A stretch of 64,000 nt of DNA from Terriglobia bacterium (GTDB lineage Bacteria; Acidobacteriota; Terriglobia; JAIQFV01): assembly GCA_020072965.1 (NCBI GenBank), contig JAIQFY010000005.1, positions 186,001 to 250,000 on the forward strand, in the 5' to 3' direction. The notes beneath the pieces are model-generated. The model saw only the letters and a list, made by a program, of their open reading frames with translations. It had not been told where the DNA came from and ran no database searches. The position numbers and the translations under genes were made by a program. Below are positions 1 to 12,793 of the stretch, in pieces. How positions within the stretch are numbered: the first letter of the stretch is position 1; each line of letters begins with the position of its first letter.

Positions 1-311
1 TCAATGAGCCATAGATCCAGCTGGTCCTCCGCGACCCTCAGGTCGGAGGTGAGCTCGGTGTGATATCCCGCCGGGTCATCCACCAAATACCCGGGATGAA
101 CCTTGAAGAATTGAGCCAGCAACATGCGGGTCTTGTTGGTCAAATGAGGGCGGACCCCTCTTTCGATTTGAGAGAGGTAGGCCTGGCTGAGCGTTTTCCC
201 CTGATGCTTCTTGATGGCACGCACCGTCTCGGTCTGAGTCATCGGCCGTCCCAGCCCCCGGAGCGTCCCCTCAACTGACCGCAAGTAGCGAATTTTATTT
301 CCAAGTTTCAT
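1..311 (-). CDS. XRE-family helix-turn-helix regulator (C-terminus beyond window)
   Basis: An open frame on the minus strand starts with ATG at 311 and runs off the left edge after 103 codons. The N-terminus (MKLGNKIRYLRSVEG, then TQTETVRAIKK and LSQAYLSQIERGVRPHLT) has the layout of an XRE/Cro-type helix-turn-helix, in which the SQAYLSQIERG stretch is the recognition helix and the following residues close the domain (FFKVHPGYLVDD). Such proteins bind palindromic DNA as dimers and often repress their own gene. A strong promoter with a perfect inverted repeat inside it lies directly upstream, which fits autoregulation. There is no clear Shine-Dalgarno sequence. The target regulon cannot be told because downstream genes lie outside the window. 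Confidence 0.85.
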   Translation of the reverse strand, partial: MKLGNKIRYLRSVEGTLRGLGRPMTQTETVRAIKKHQGKTLSQAYLSQIERGVRPHLTNKTRMLLAQFFKVHPGYLVDDPAGYHTELTSDLRVAEDQLDLWLI

Positions 312-313
312 GA

Positions 314-365
314 TAGTATAACTAATTGCAATTTATATATAGCATTTAGCTATATTCTTTGTCAA
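314..365 (-). promoter_or_regulatory. Promoter and operator of the XRE regulator
   Basis: On the minus strand TTGACA (365-360) and TATATA (341-336) are separated by 18 bases. A perfect inverted repeat, ATATAGC-ATTTA-GCTATAT (337-355), covers the spacer and the -10 box, and a smaller one, TAGT-ATA-ACTA (314-324), lies near the expected transcription start. Both share TAG(C/T)...(A/G)CTA ends. The placement over the -10 box is what an autorepressor operator would look like. The region is far more AT-rich than its surroundings. Confidence 0.65.
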
Positions 366-521
366 GCAAAATCGGTAAGCGTGTAGCCTTTATAAAAACA
401 AGACGGGAGGAGACTCACCCGGGCAAGCCGATTCAGCGAATTCTGTGAATCCTCAAAGCTTGGAACGGGGCTTCCCGGTCATCATGAGGGAGGGGATCAG
501 GTGGATCCGGGCCATGGGGAA

Positions 522-1571
522 TTAGGCCGGGGTCTTTTGGGTAAGAACGGATCCAACGATCTGAATCGTTTTTTCGATGTCGTCCCGCGAGACATCGTAG
601 TGGGTCACCATCCGCATGTGGGTGGAGTCGATGCCATTCGCCAGGACACCCTGATCCTTCAGTCGTCTTGAGAATTCGGCGGTGTCCAGGCCGGCGGGGG
701 AGATATCAAACACCAGTATATTGGTTTGGACTTTGGCAGGATTGATCTTGATTCCCGGAAGGGCAGCGAGTGCCGCAGCCAGCCGTTTGGCATTGGCGTG
801 ATCTTCGGAAAGCTTGGAGGGGTGTTTCTCCAGGGCAATCAAACCCGCGGCAGCGAGGACGCCGACCTGTCGCATCCCTCCTCCCAGTGCCTTGCGATAG
901 ACGCGGGCCTTCTCAATGAAGGTCTGACTGCCCACCAGCATCGATCCGACCGGCGCGCCCAGACCCTTGGAGAGACAGAACATGATGCTGTCGAACTTCC
1001 GGCTTAAGTCGGCGACGGACTTTCCGGTGGCCACGGATGCGTTGAAGATGCGGGCCCCGTCGAGGTGAACCGGCAAGCGTGCCTCGTGAGCATGGCCGCA
1101 GATCTCTTCTGCCTCGGCTTGCGGATAAATCGTTCCTCCCGCCATGTTGTGCGTGTTCTCCAGGGTAATCAGGCTGGTGGGGGCCACATAATAAATATTA
1201 GGTCGGATGTGTTTCTTGATCTGGTTCCAGGTGATGGCGCCATCCTCACCGTGGATGGGCCGGGCGAGTGAACCCGAGAAAGAAGACATGGTCGCCATCT
1301 CATAATTAAAGATGTGGCTGGATTCTTCTACAATGATCTCACTGCCGGGTTGGCTGTGAATCTTCACGGCAATCTGGTTTCCCATGGTTCCCGTGGGAAC
1401 GAACAGGGCCGCCTCCCGTTCGAATATCTCCGCGGCCCGCTCTTGAAGACGGTTAACCGTAGGGTCTTCCATGTAGACATCATCGCCCACTTCGGCGTTC
1501 AGCATGGCCTCCCGCATCTCGCGGGTCGGCCGGGTGACCGTGTCACTTCTTAAATCGATCCAAGAGTTCAT
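522..1571 (-). CDS. ltaE: Low-specificity L-threonine aldolase
   Basis: This 349-residue PLP enzyme of the beta-eliminating lyase family cleaves L-threonine/allo-threonine to glycine and acetaldehyde in the cytoplasm. The N-terminus [13 protein letters not shown] is the family hallmark. HLDGAR (Asp171) holds the PLP pyridine nitrogen and the Schiff-base lysine is Lys202 in [11 protein letters not shown]. Length and motifs are typical. The Shine-Dalgarno sequence is weak. It is followed downstream, 210 bases away on the same strand, by the XRE regulator, which has its own promoter, so the two are probably not one operon. Confidence 0.93.
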   Translation of the reverse strand: MNSWIDLRSDTVTRPTREMREAMLNAEVGDDVYMEDPTVNRLQERAAEIFEREAALFVPTGTMGNQIAVKIHSQPGSEIIVEESSHIFNYEMATMSSFSGSLARPIHGEDGAITWNQIKKHIRPNIYYVAPTSLITLENTHNMAGGTIYPQAEAEEICGHAHEARLPVHLDGARIFNASVATGKSVADLSRKFDSIMFCLSKGLGAPVGSMLVGSQTFIEKARVYRKALGGGMRQVGVLAAAGLIALEKHPSKLSEDHANAKRLAAALAALPGIKINPAKVQTNILVFDISPAGLDTAEFSRRLKDQGVLANGIDSTHMRMVTHYDVSRDDIEKTIQIVGSVLTQKTPA

Positions 1572-1690
1572 AAGGGTTCACCGCCATGAGAATTTTGGCC
1601 AGGAGGAGAAGGCCGCATTCTGACAAAAAGCCAAAGGGAATTCAAGAGAAGACGAGAAAACGAATATCAGACTGGAGCGCGTCGACGGAA

Positions 1691-2917
1691 CTAAGTCTCC
1701 AGCGGCACGGCATCCAGGAAACGTCCAAAGATTTCATTGGAAACCAGGAGCGTCTTGGGAGCCAGACGCAGCGTGTCGCCCTGCTCGATCAACCAGCCCT
1801 CCGCCAGAAGGGGATTGATGATCGGGCGAAACAGCGTGCCCGCCTCCCGGCCCAAGAGGTCCGAAAGTGACCGGTATTGAATTCCGTCAATTTGCCGGAG
1901 GCCAAAAATAAAAGCATCCTCGGCGAGACGCGCCGGGGTGATCTCTTCAATTTCGCGTCGAGGATCATTCTCCGAAAACAAGGCTTGAATGTATCCTTCC
2001 GTGGAATTTTCATTGTGCCAACGGCGCGGAAGGAGAAAGGAATGTGCGGCACACCCCAGCCCCAGATAAGGCTCCATGTTCCAGTATTTCAAGTTGTGTC
2101 GGGAGCGGAGGGAGCTCCGCGGGGTATTTGTAGGGTTGGTCCGGCGCGCAAAATTCGAGATCTCGTACTGTTCGTACCCCAGCCGGTCGAGTTCGCAGAG
2201 CGCGAAATCGTAGATCCGTCTCAATTCCTCTTCATCGGGAAGGTTCCCGCCGGGACGCGGTTTCATCTTCTCCACCGGCCCGGATGCCTGTCGTAGGATC
2301 TTGCGGCCCAAGACGCTCTCCTCATCCTCATCGAATAAATAGAGTGAGACGTGCTCCGGTTGGAGGGCGGCAAGACGTTCGAAGTTCCGTTCCCAGTGGG
2401 ACACGGTTTGTCCGGGAAGCCCTGCGAGGAGATCGACCGAGATATTGTCAAACCCTCCCTGGCGCACCTGCTGGATGGCCGATTCAGCCTCAGCGGCGTG
2501 GTGGGTGCGGCCCAAACGTTTTAACTCTTCATCGTGGAACGATTGAACTCCCAAGCTGACACGGTTGATTCCCGCCTCTTGATAATGACGGATCTTCACC
2601 GCATCGAGGGAATCAGGGTTCACCTCAACCGTAATTTCGGCTCCTTCATCGACCGCAAAGCAATTGCGTACCGTTTGAATGATCTTCTCGATGGCAGAAC
2701 CCGGAATCCAGGAAGGGGTTCCACCGCCGATATAGAGGGTGTCGACTCTTCGACGGTCAGGATGAGACAGGCGGCTCCCCCAATGTTCAATTTCCATCTC
2801 CACGGCCTCCACGTAACGCCCTTGCACTTCGCCGCGAGCCAGGTCAATGACAAAGTGGCAGTAGGAGCAATGGGCGGCACAGAAGGGGATGTGGATGTAG
2901 AGGCCGATGGGTCCCAT
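1691..2917 (-). CDS. hemW: HemW-like radical SAM protein (coproporphyrinogen III oxidase-related)
   Basis: This is a radical SAM protein of about 408 residues. The cluster motif CxxxCxxC is at residues 13-20 (CAAHCSYC) directly after LYIHIPFC, followed by YIGGGTPSWIP, EVNPDS and SLGVQSFHDEELKRLGR, all typical of the HemN/HemW group. A C-terminal HemN domain is present (AHSFLLPRRWHNENS...). The short form beginning right at the SAM domain, and CxxxCxYCxF, match HemW (heme chaperone) better than the true oxygen-independent coproporphyrinogen dehydrogenase HemN. A GTG start 21 bases upstream (2938) is possible; ATG 2917 is chosen because homologues start just before LYIHIPFC. Neither start has a clear ribosome binding site. 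Confidence 0.85.
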   Translation of the reverse strand: MGPIGLYIHIPFCAAHCSYCHFVIDLARGEVQGRYVEAVEMEIEHWGSRLSHPDRRRVDTLYIGGGTPSWIPGSAIEKIIQTVRNCFAVDEGAEITVEVNPDSLDAVKIRHYQEAGINRVSLGVQSFHDEELKRLGRTHHAAEAESAIQQVRQGGFDNISVDLLAGLPGQTVSHWERNFERLAALQPEHVSLYLFDEDEESVLGRKILRQASGPVEKMKPRPGGNLPDEEELRRIYDFALCELDRLGYEQYEISNFARRTNPTNTPRSSLRSRHNLKYWNMEPYLGLGCAAHSFLLPRRWHNENSTEGYIQALFSENDPRREIEEITPARLAEDAFIFGLRQIDGIQYRSLSDLLGREAGTLFRPIINPLLAEGWLIEQGDTLRLAPKTLLVSNEIFGRFLDAVPLET

Positions 2918-3035
2918 GATGGAAGAACAAATTAACACAGATTGAGCGGGATCGAAAACGCGGTCACTGTTTTTGCTTCTTGGGCGCAGGTTCTCCCGTT
3001 ATAATCCGCGTGATTATTTTCAGGAGGGAGCTCGT

Positions 3036-4172
3036 ATGAAGCGAATTGGAGTGGTTACAGGCGGGGGCGACGCCGCCGGTCTGAATGCTGCCATCAAATG
3101 GGTCGTGTATGGGGCCATCTCGCGCTATGTACGCGCGAAGTTTGGCGGGGAACTGGATGTTTACGGTTTGAAGGAAGGATGGGAGAGCCTGATGTCCCTC
3201 GATCCGCAGAAGGGTCTGCAGGATGACCGTTATGTTATCCCTCTCACCGCCCCGGTGGTTCGGAGGATTGATCGCGACGGCGGAACTTACATTGGCACTT
3301 CCCGCACGAATCCTTTTGCGATGAAGAATGAAAAGGGCGAGAAAGTGGATCGTTCCGAAATTGCAGTGAAGAATTTTCAAGCCCTGGGGTTGGATGCCCT
3401 GGTTGCCATGGGCGGCGAAGACACGCTCGGGGTGGCGAATCGCCTCTCGCAAAAGGGAGTTCCCTGCGTCGGCATTCCCAAAACCATTGACCTGGATCTG
3501 CCCGGGACGGACTACTCGCTGGGGTTTGACAGCGCCGTGAACAACATCAAGTCGCTGATCGATCATGCGCGGAGCGTGGCAGGCTCGCACCGGAAAGTCC
3601 CCGTCATCGAGGTGATGGGACGGCATGCCGGATTCCTCGCGCTCTCGGGCGGCATTGTCTCCAGTGCGCATTTCATTCTGATTCCTGAATACGAGTTTGA
3701 CGTGAATCTCCTCAGTGATTTGATCAACCGGCGCAAGAACCTGAAATCGCGCTACACGCTGGTCGTTGTGGCGGAGGGCGCCAAGGAAAGTGGCGGTCAA
3801 ATTGTCGCGCGGCGGCAGGAGGTCGATAACTTCGGCCACGTCCATCTCGGCGGGATTGGGGAGCACCTGGCGGACGAAATCAAGAAGCGCACCGGGCTCG
3901 ACAGCTTTAGCGAAAAGCTCGGTTACCTGCAGCGCGGGGGCGCGCCCTCGGCGTTTGATGTGAAGATGGGGTTTATGTTCGGGATCACGGCGGTCAATCT
4001 TCTGGTCAACCAGCAGTTCGGTCAGATGGTCGCCGTTGAAAACGGCAAGATCACCTCGAAACCGCTCTCCGCGGTCAGCGGCACAGTCCGCTCCGTCGAC
4101 GTCGATTTAATGTACGACAAGGAGCGCCTCAATGCGCGAAGGGATACCGCGATGGGATGGAGAGTGATTTGA
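3036..4172 (+). CDS. pfp: 6-phosphofructokinase with PPi-type signature residues
   Basis: This 378-residue PFKA-superfamily enzyme phosphorylates fructose 6-phosphate. The start is ATG 3036 behind AGGAGG; upstream in-frame codons are not used. The nucleotide/phosphate loop is VVTGGGDAAGLNAA (residues 6-19). Two positions that separate donor types are both of the pyrophosphate kind: Asp129 in MGGEDTLGVA (Gly in ATP enzymes) and Lys149 in IPKTID (Gly in ATP enzymes). Catalytic Asp152 and Asp154 are kept, but the usual TIDND reads TIDLD. It is convergent with the FBP aldolase gene. The donor (PPi versus ATP) is inferred from residues only; group-III 'mixed' enzymes can also carry GGEDTL. Confidence 0.85.
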   Translation: MKRIGVVTGGGDAAGLNAAIKWVVYGAISRYVRAKFGGELDVYGLKEGWESLMSLDPQKGLQDDRYVIPLTAPVVRRIDRDGGTYIGTSRTNPFAMKNEKGEKVDRSEIAVKNFQALGLDALVAMGGEDTLGVANRLSQKGVPCVGIPKTIDLDLPGTDYSLGFDSAVNNIKSLIDHARSVAGSHRKVPVIEVMGRHAGFLALSGGIVSSAHFILIPEYEFDVNLLSDLINRRKNLKSRYTLVVVAEGAKESGGQIVARRQEVDNFGHVHLGGIGEHLADEIKKRTGLDSFSEKLGYLQRGGAPSAFDVKMGFMFGITAVNLLVNQQFGQMVAVENGKITSKPLSAVSGTVRSVDVDLMYDKERLNARRDTAMGWRVI

Positions 4173-4180
4173 AAAAGGCA

Positions 4181-4436
4181 GGTGTCAGGTGTCAGGTTCC
4201 GGGGGAAGAGATTCTAGCTCAAGCGAACGAAGTCAGAGGTCGGAAGTCAGATTGTGCACCAGAGCGAAAAATGATTTTCTGCGCTAAGCCGCAAAGCGGC
4301 GAATTGAAGTAGCTTGGGGCGTAAGCTCCAGGAACACATTTTCCGATGAGAACAAGCCCCGAAGGGGCGGCAGAGTCGAATGGGAAGCGTAACTGCCGAT
4401 ATTCCGACAAACGAAGTCAGACATCGGAAGTTAGAT
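4181..4436. repeat. REP-like hairpin cluster bracketed by 27-bp direct repeats
   Basis: The gap after the phosphofructokinase gene holds a short tandem (CAGGTGTCAGGTGTCAGG, about 4184-4200), then two near-identical direct repeats of about 27 bp (4226-4252 and 4410-4436; shared core AACGAAGTCAGA..TCGGAAGT.AGAT). Between them are small hairpins: GCCGC-AAA-GCGGC (4288-4300), an imperfect one around 4313-4331, and GCCCC-GAA-GGGGC (4356-4368). The arrangement resembles REP-type intergenic repeats. No coding potential is seen from 4173 to 4558. Confidence 0.6.
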
Positions 4437-4558
4437 GCGTAAGGGATCCTCTTACCGAAGATTCTTTCTGATGTTGAGCGATAAAGAGCCAAGAAGAAAA
4501 TACCTTTTGAGGCTTATTGGTTTCAACTCCCCAACGGGAATCCATCGCCATTATGCGT

Positions 4559-4972
4559 TCAGTCTGAAACCTTCAAACCAAAATTCGCAATCAGACGAAT
4601 GGAGCCCTTCGCGATGGTTCCATCCCCAGGGACCTCAATGCAGAATAAGTAACTTCCATCTTCCCGCCGTATGGTCTTATGTCCTCGAAATCCAAATTTC
4701 TCCTTCTTGAATGAGTCTCTTGTCTCATCAGGGACTTCATGAATGTCAACATTGACCGAGTTCTCGTTGTGATCCCACCTAAAACTAAATGTGGGGATTG
4801 AGTTTGACTTGGGAATGATTCGAAATAGTTCCAAGTGACCAGTCTTCGACGCCTCAGGATCGACAGCTATCTCTATTTCATATGGTGGATAAATGTCCTG
4901 ATCGAGCTGAACACGAACCCTACTCGCAGATTCTGTCTTGATGGAAAGGGAGCTATATCTTTCCGGATCCAT
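4559..4972 (-). CDS. Hypothetical protein, unrecognised
   Basis: The open frame encodes 137 residues from ATG 4972, which follows a purine-rich ribosome binding site (AAAGAAGAAAGA). A longer frame to 5008 would overlap the end of the aldolase gene and is not preferred. The protein (MDPERYSSLSIKTESASRV... to IRLIANFGLKVSD) has no signal peptide or membrane segment, looks largely beta-strand, and matches no family I know. The region is visibly richer in A and T than its neighbours, which suggests recent acquisition. It lies 11 bases downstream of the aldolase gene on the same strand and may be co-transcribed with it. Confidence 0.6.
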   Translation of the reverse strand: MDPERYSSLSIKTESASRVRVQLDQDIYPPYEIEIAVDPEASKTGHLELFRIIPKSNSIPTFSFRWDHNENSVNVDIHEVPDETRDSFKKEKFGFRGHKTIRREDGSYLFCIEVPGDGTIAKGSIRLIANFGLKVSD

Positions 4973-4983
4973 TCTTTCTTCTT

Positions 4984-6081
<1,098 letters not shown>

Positions 6082-6362
6082 AAATGGCACTCCTCTAAAA
6101 TATGCGCTTGGAAATTTCTAATATAAGGACAGTCCCAAATGAATGAGGTGACGGGACAGAACATAACCGGAGGGTCCCATCGCGACCCTCATTATAGCGG
6201 CGCAGGGGACGAGATTCAAGGAAGGGTTTCGAGCGGGGATCCTACCCGCTTCACTCGCTGTTCCGTTTCAGATTTCAGAAAAAAGGGAGGACTGAGTCAC
6301 TTTCAGGCATCGACGCACATCCCCCTTCCTTTATGCGCAGGAGGGGAGGGCCCTCTGGAGGA

Positions 6363-6992
6363 TTAACCCGCCTGCTTCATGGCAATATCGCCAATGACCG
6401 GGAGTTTGAACATCTCGTTGTTGTAGGCCTTGTACATCAGGAAGAGCCACAAGAAGAGCCCCCCCAGCCAGAAAACCAACAGCGACAAAATTGTGCCAAT
6501 GAAGTAAAGCGACCATGGTAGAGCAATCCAAATCACATGGATGACCGTGTACAGGACAAGCCACGCCACACTAGTGAAGATTGACTGAAAGGCATGAAAG
6601 CGAACAAATCGCTCTTTGTTAAGAGGTTCCATCACAAGAAAAATGATCCCTGTAATAAACCAGCCAAGGTAGCAAAGCATTCCTGCCACATTTTGCTGCA
6701 TCCCCGCCCCGGCGGGAGGCGCTTGATAAGGAGGCTGTTGATACCCCGGCGGAGGCTGCTGATATTGTTGTTGGTATTGCGGCTGCTGGTACTGAGCCTG
6801 CGGAGGCTGCTGGTACTGAGCTTGCGGAGGCTGTTGATACTGGGGCGCGGGCGCCTGGTACTGCGGCGGTGGCGGGGGAGGTGGCGGAGCTGCCTGAGGT
6901 GGTTGTGGGGGAGCGATAGTGGCCCCACAATTGGTGCAAAATCTCGCCGTGTCGTCCATTGCCGCTCCGCAACTGGTGCAATACTTTGCCAT
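6363..6992 (-). CDS. Zinc-ribbon, Pro/Gln-rich, DUF4870-like membrane protein
   Basis: The 209-residue protein has three parts. Residues 1-26 are a zinc ribbon with two CxxC pairs (YCTSCGAAM, FCTNCGATI). Residues 27-98 are a low-complexity linker of P, Q, Y and A, with QYQQPPQA repeated. Residues 100-209 hold three or four hydrophobic segments of the DUF4870/Tic20-like type (GMLCYLGWFITGIIFLVME, then NKERFVRFHAFQSI). AAAGGAGG sits 5 bases before the ATG. The function of this architecture is not known; it is common as a small inner-membrane protein. The linker DNA is itself repetitive (6715-6890), so length variation between strains is likely. Confidence 0.85.
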   Translation of the reverse strand: MAKYCTSCGAAMDDTARFCTNCGATIAPPQPPQAAPPPPPPPPQYQAPAPQYQQPPQAQYQQPPQAQYQQPQYQQQYQQPPPGYQQPPYQAPPAGAGMQQNVAGMLCYLGWFITGIIFLVMEPLNKERFVRFHAFQSIFTSVAWLVLYTVIHVIWIALPWSLYFIGTILSLLVFWLGGLFLWLFLMYKAYNNEMFKLPVIGDIAMKQAG

Positions 6993-7403
6993 GAAGTCCT
7001 CCTTTAGAGTTCAGGTCGGATGGTGTGTACCCCTTCTGGATGTGCGCTAGCCTGTTCTCGCTTGACTTCTAAATCCTGAATGTCATTTTGAGAGCGTGAA
7101 TCCCCATCCGCTTGTCAAGAGAAGGCGGCGCGCAACCCTCAGCCCGGCGGATTCTTGTCCTGCAGAAAGTATGTCCGTAATCTAATCGAGGAAGGGAAAA
7201 TTGTCAAAGGGAACTGAAAGAGAGCTATCAGCGGTCAGCCGTCAGCGAACGCCTTTCAACTCACAACCAAAATATTCGCTGTGGAGTAGATGACTCTTAA
7301 CGCGCATCCTTCTGCGCATTTCCCCCATCATCTACAACCCTGAACTGCCATCCCTTTCCAGAATATTCTAGCCTGGAAACTAATGGCTGGATGTTGACGG
7401 CTG
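6993..7403. other. Intergenic region with inverted-repeat arms, otherwise empty
   Basis: Between the zinc-ribbon gene and carB there is no credible reading frame. The only clear structure is the left arm of the inverted-repeat island at 7222-7247 and the start of its right arm near 7391. Confidence 0.5.
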
Positions 7404-10676
<3,273 letters not shown>

Positions 10677-10729
10677 CAAGAAGTCTGTTTATTCACGATT
10701 GAATTGCGTGTGTTCACGCGGTGGCGAGG

Positions 10730-10758
10730 AGTATAAGAGTCGCCGATGATTTCGTAAA
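10730..10758 (-). promoter_or_regulatory. Possible carB promoter
   Basis: On the minus strand TTTACG (10758-10753) and TATACT (10735-10730) are 17 bases apart. The -10 box is good and the -35 box is weak. This would give a leader of about 45 bases before the carB ATG. Confidence 0.35.
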
Positions 10759-10835
10759 CTGAAAAGGCAAAGGAAGGGGGTTTTTATTGGTATGGAGGCC
10801 GTTGGGGTCTCCGGTCGGGCTTTCACGCTTGCATA

Positions 10836-10845
10836 TAACCCGTTA
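10836..10845 (+). promoter_or_regulatory. Possible HigA operator at the higBA promoter
   Basis: TAAC-CC-GTTA is a small inverted repeat overlapping a TATAAC -10-like box (10834-10839) just upstream of higB. HigA-type antitoxins usually bind palindromes at this position. No convincing -35 box is visible. Confidence 0.35.
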
Positions 10846-10862
10846 AAGTGTTAATGTCTGGT

Positions 10863-11153
10863 ATGATCCTGACGTTTCGAGATCGGGCCAGCGAGGATGT
10901 CTACAACGGAGTGAATTCCCGGAATGCGCGGACTATCCCCCGCTCGATCTGGAAGATCGCTGGACGCAAACTCGATATGCTCAATGCGGCGAAGGATCTT
11001 CAGGATTTGCAGGCCCCTCCAGGAAACCATTTGGAGTGGCTGAAAGGGTCCTGGGCCGGCCACCACAGCATTCGGATTAACGACCAGTACCGGATCGTGT
11101 TCAAATGGGTCGCAGGCAACGCGAAGGATGTTGTGATCGTAGACTATCATTAA
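10863..11153 (+). CDS. higB: HigB/RelE-type toxin
   Basis: This 96-residue basic protein has the RelE-fold HigB pattern: MILTFRDRASEDVYNG at the N-terminus, WKIAGRKLDMLNAAKDLQDL, then LKGSWAGHHSIRINDQYRIVFKW and a short terminal strand (DVVIVDYH). Family members are ribosome-dependent mRNA endonucleases. The start at MILTF (10863) matches family starts; ATG 10854 and GTG 10848 are alternatives, none with a ribosome binding site. It is followed 13 bases later by its antitoxin, in the toxin-first order typical of higBA. The pair runs against the surrounding minus-strand genes. Confidence 0.9.
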   Translation: MILTFRDRASEDVYNGVNSRNARTIPRSIWKIAGRKLDMLNAAKDLQDLQAPPGNHLEWLKGSWAGHHSIRINDQYRIVFKWVAGNAKDVVIVDYH

Positions 11154-11166
11154 ACGGAGCAAAGCG

Positions 11167-11439
11167 ATGATCCCTAAGAACCGTGTGCCTACCCATCCCG
11201 GTGAGGTGCTCCTCCATGAGTTTCTTACTCCCATGGGGTTGAGCCAGGTCGAACTGGCAAAACGCATGGGTGTGCCTATCCAGCGGGTCAATACCCTGAT
11301 CAGGGGCAAGCGCGACATGACTGCGGAGACCGCCATTCTGCTGGCGCGCGCTTTGAAGACCTCATCGGAATTTTGGATGAACCTCCAGGTCGCGCTCGAC
11401 CTTTTCAAAGCCTCCAAGAACTTGGAGCACGCTGCTTAG
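11167..11439 (+). CDS. higA: HigA family antitoxin
   Basis: This 90-residue helix-turn-helix protein carries the HigA opening RVPTHPGEVLLHEFL, then the DNA-binding unit MGLSQVELAKRMGVPIQRVNTLIRGKRDMTAETA and the family tail FWMNLQVALDL. It neutralises HigB and represses the operon. GGAG lies 8 bases before the ATG. Its last codons overlap by 4 bases with the end of the convergent thioesterase gene. Confidence 0.93.
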   Translation: MIPKNRVPTHPGEVLLHEFLTPMGLSQVELAKRMGVPIQRVNTLIRGKRDMTAETAILLARALKTSSEFWMNLQVALDLFKASKNLEHAA

Positions 11440-11900
11440 CCATCAGGTGCCCTCACCTCAGCCATGGCCCGTGCATACTTTTCCCGCAACTCGAGGGGGG
11501 TTCGCACCGGCTTGCCGGTGTCCAGACGGATAAAAGCCCCGGACTGGCGGGCCGTGGCGACGACCTCGCCATTCACCGTAAATTCCCCCGCTAGCGTCCA
11601 GGTCGCGCGAGTCAGATCCTCCACCCAGCATTTGCCGATCACCGCATCAAACAGCCGCGTAATCTTGCGGTAGGAGATTTCCGTGTGGGTCAACGCGGGC
11701 GCAAAACCGGCCGCCATCTGGGCGTCGAGAGGCGAATGGACCTCAAGGAACTTCATGCGGAGGTCTTCCATCCATCGAACGTAAACAATGTTGCTGACGA
11801 TCCCCGCGAAGTCGATGTCGTAAGATCGGACGACGATGGGAATCGATACTTCCATGGGGCGAATCGAATTACCGGCTGTTTCCTCTGAGCTGCTCTGCAT
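11436..11900 (-). CDS. Hotdog-fold acyl-CoA thioesterase (4HBT/YbgC-like)
   Basis: The protein of about 154 residues has the hotdog signature SYDIDFAGIVSNIVYVRWME, where the Asp in DIDFAG occupies the catalytic place of 4-hydroxybenzoyl-CoA thioesterase-type enzymes, followed by strands THTEISYRK and ATARQSGAFIRLD. Such enzymes hydrolyse acyl-CoA thioesters in the cytoplasm; the substrate cannot be read from the sequence. The start is uncertain: ATG 11900 is chosen, ATG 11855 (MEVSIPIVVRSYD) would give the bare domain, and TTG 11930 is also open. Confidence 0.75.
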   Translation of the reverse strand: MQSSSEETAGNSIRPMEVSIPIVVRSYDIDFAGIVSNIVYVRWMEDLRMKFLEVHSPLDAQMAAGFAPALTHTEISYRKITRLFDAVIGKCWVEDLTRATWTLAGEFTVNGEVVATARQSGAFIRLDTGKPVRTPLELREKYARAMAEVRAPDG

Positions 11901-12111
11901 TCTTTGAAGGACCCCTTTTGCGGCGTGCAATGAGATGAAGTGGCAATTTCAAGGTTGATTGATCGAGGTCCATCATAATTGCGAAGAGCATCTTTGCAAA
12001 GCGGGATTTTTGAAGGAGAGCGTGTTTTTGAGATATCGATCGAGTCTCACCGCTGAGACGCGAAGATCGCCATAGGACATTTGGAATGAGAGCAGAAGGG
12101 TCCGGCCCCAT

Positions 12112-12780
12112 CTAGGGCTTGTACCGGGTTCCGAAAAGGTAATCGCCAATCGGGAATGTGATATTGAAGTTGTAGTTCGACATCAAGGCCGGGTCGTGAT
12201 GTTCGGTGTGGAGCCGGCGAAGCGTTTTCATTAAAGGGAGGCGGCCGGGCAGGGAGTCTTCCCGAAGATGATAGGCAAAATGCAGCCATTCGTAGGTGAG
12301 AAAATAGCCGATTGCCGTCGCCACAAAGAGGTAGGCGACATTGGAGGTGGTCAGGTAATACAGCAACACGCCGACCGGCACGGCATGAAGTCCCACGAAG
12401 AAGAGGATCATGACCGGTGGGAAAAGGACCATTTTGTAGTCCTGTGTTCCTTCATAGGCCATGGCCTCGTGCGTGAAAAAGCGATGGTGTTGCAGGGTAT
12501 GTCGCACGAACAGGGTTCTCAGAAGACGCACGGGGCGGTGCATCGGGCCTTTATGGCCCATGTATTCCACGAGGTTGGCATACAGAAAGGTCAGCGGGAT
12601 TACAGACCATTCGACGGGAGTTATGCTGTGGAGTCTCCCTAGGGAGAGACCGATGACTGCCAGCGCGGTAGTGCTCGTAAACAGGAAATGAAGGATGCCG
12701 GAGTAGGAGGGTGGAATCTCGGCTGCCCGGTATTCAGCCCTGAACCGGGCGACTAAAGAGGGAATGGCCTGGGCATTCAT
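12112..12780 (-). CDS. Sterol desaturase/fatty acid hydroxylase family membrane protein
   Basis: The 222-residue protein has several membrane segments and the histidine boxes of the fatty-acid hydroxylase superfamily: GHKGPMHRP, HTLQHHRFFTHE, WLHFAYHL and HTEHHDP. The histidines would bind a di-iron centre that hydroxylates or desaturates a lipid chain in the membrane. The start is ATG 12780; a longer frame to 12846 overlaps the end of carA and is unlikely. It lies 13 bases downstream of carA and upstream of the thioesterase on the same strand, so a lipid-related pair follows carA. The substrate is unknown. Confidence 0.82.
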   Translation of the reverse strand: MNAQAIPSLVARFRAEYRAAEIPPSYSGILHFLFTSTTALAVIGLSLGRLHSITPVEWSVIPLTFLYANLVEYMGHKGPMHRPVRLLRTLFVRHTLQHHRFFTHEAMAYEGTQDYKMVLFPPVMILFFVGLHAVPVGVLLYYLTTSNVAYLFVATAIGYFLTYEWLHFAYHLREDSLPGRLPLMKTLRRLHTEHHDPALMSNYNFNITFPIGDYLFGTRYKP

Positions 12781-12793
12781 GCGGGTTTCTTGT

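Noticed and set aside
6715-6890. Repetitive CTG/GGCTGTTG-rich DNA as an independent repeat element
   Set aside because: It encodes the Pro/Gln/Tyr-rich linker of the zinc-ribbon membrane protein, which explains the periodicity.
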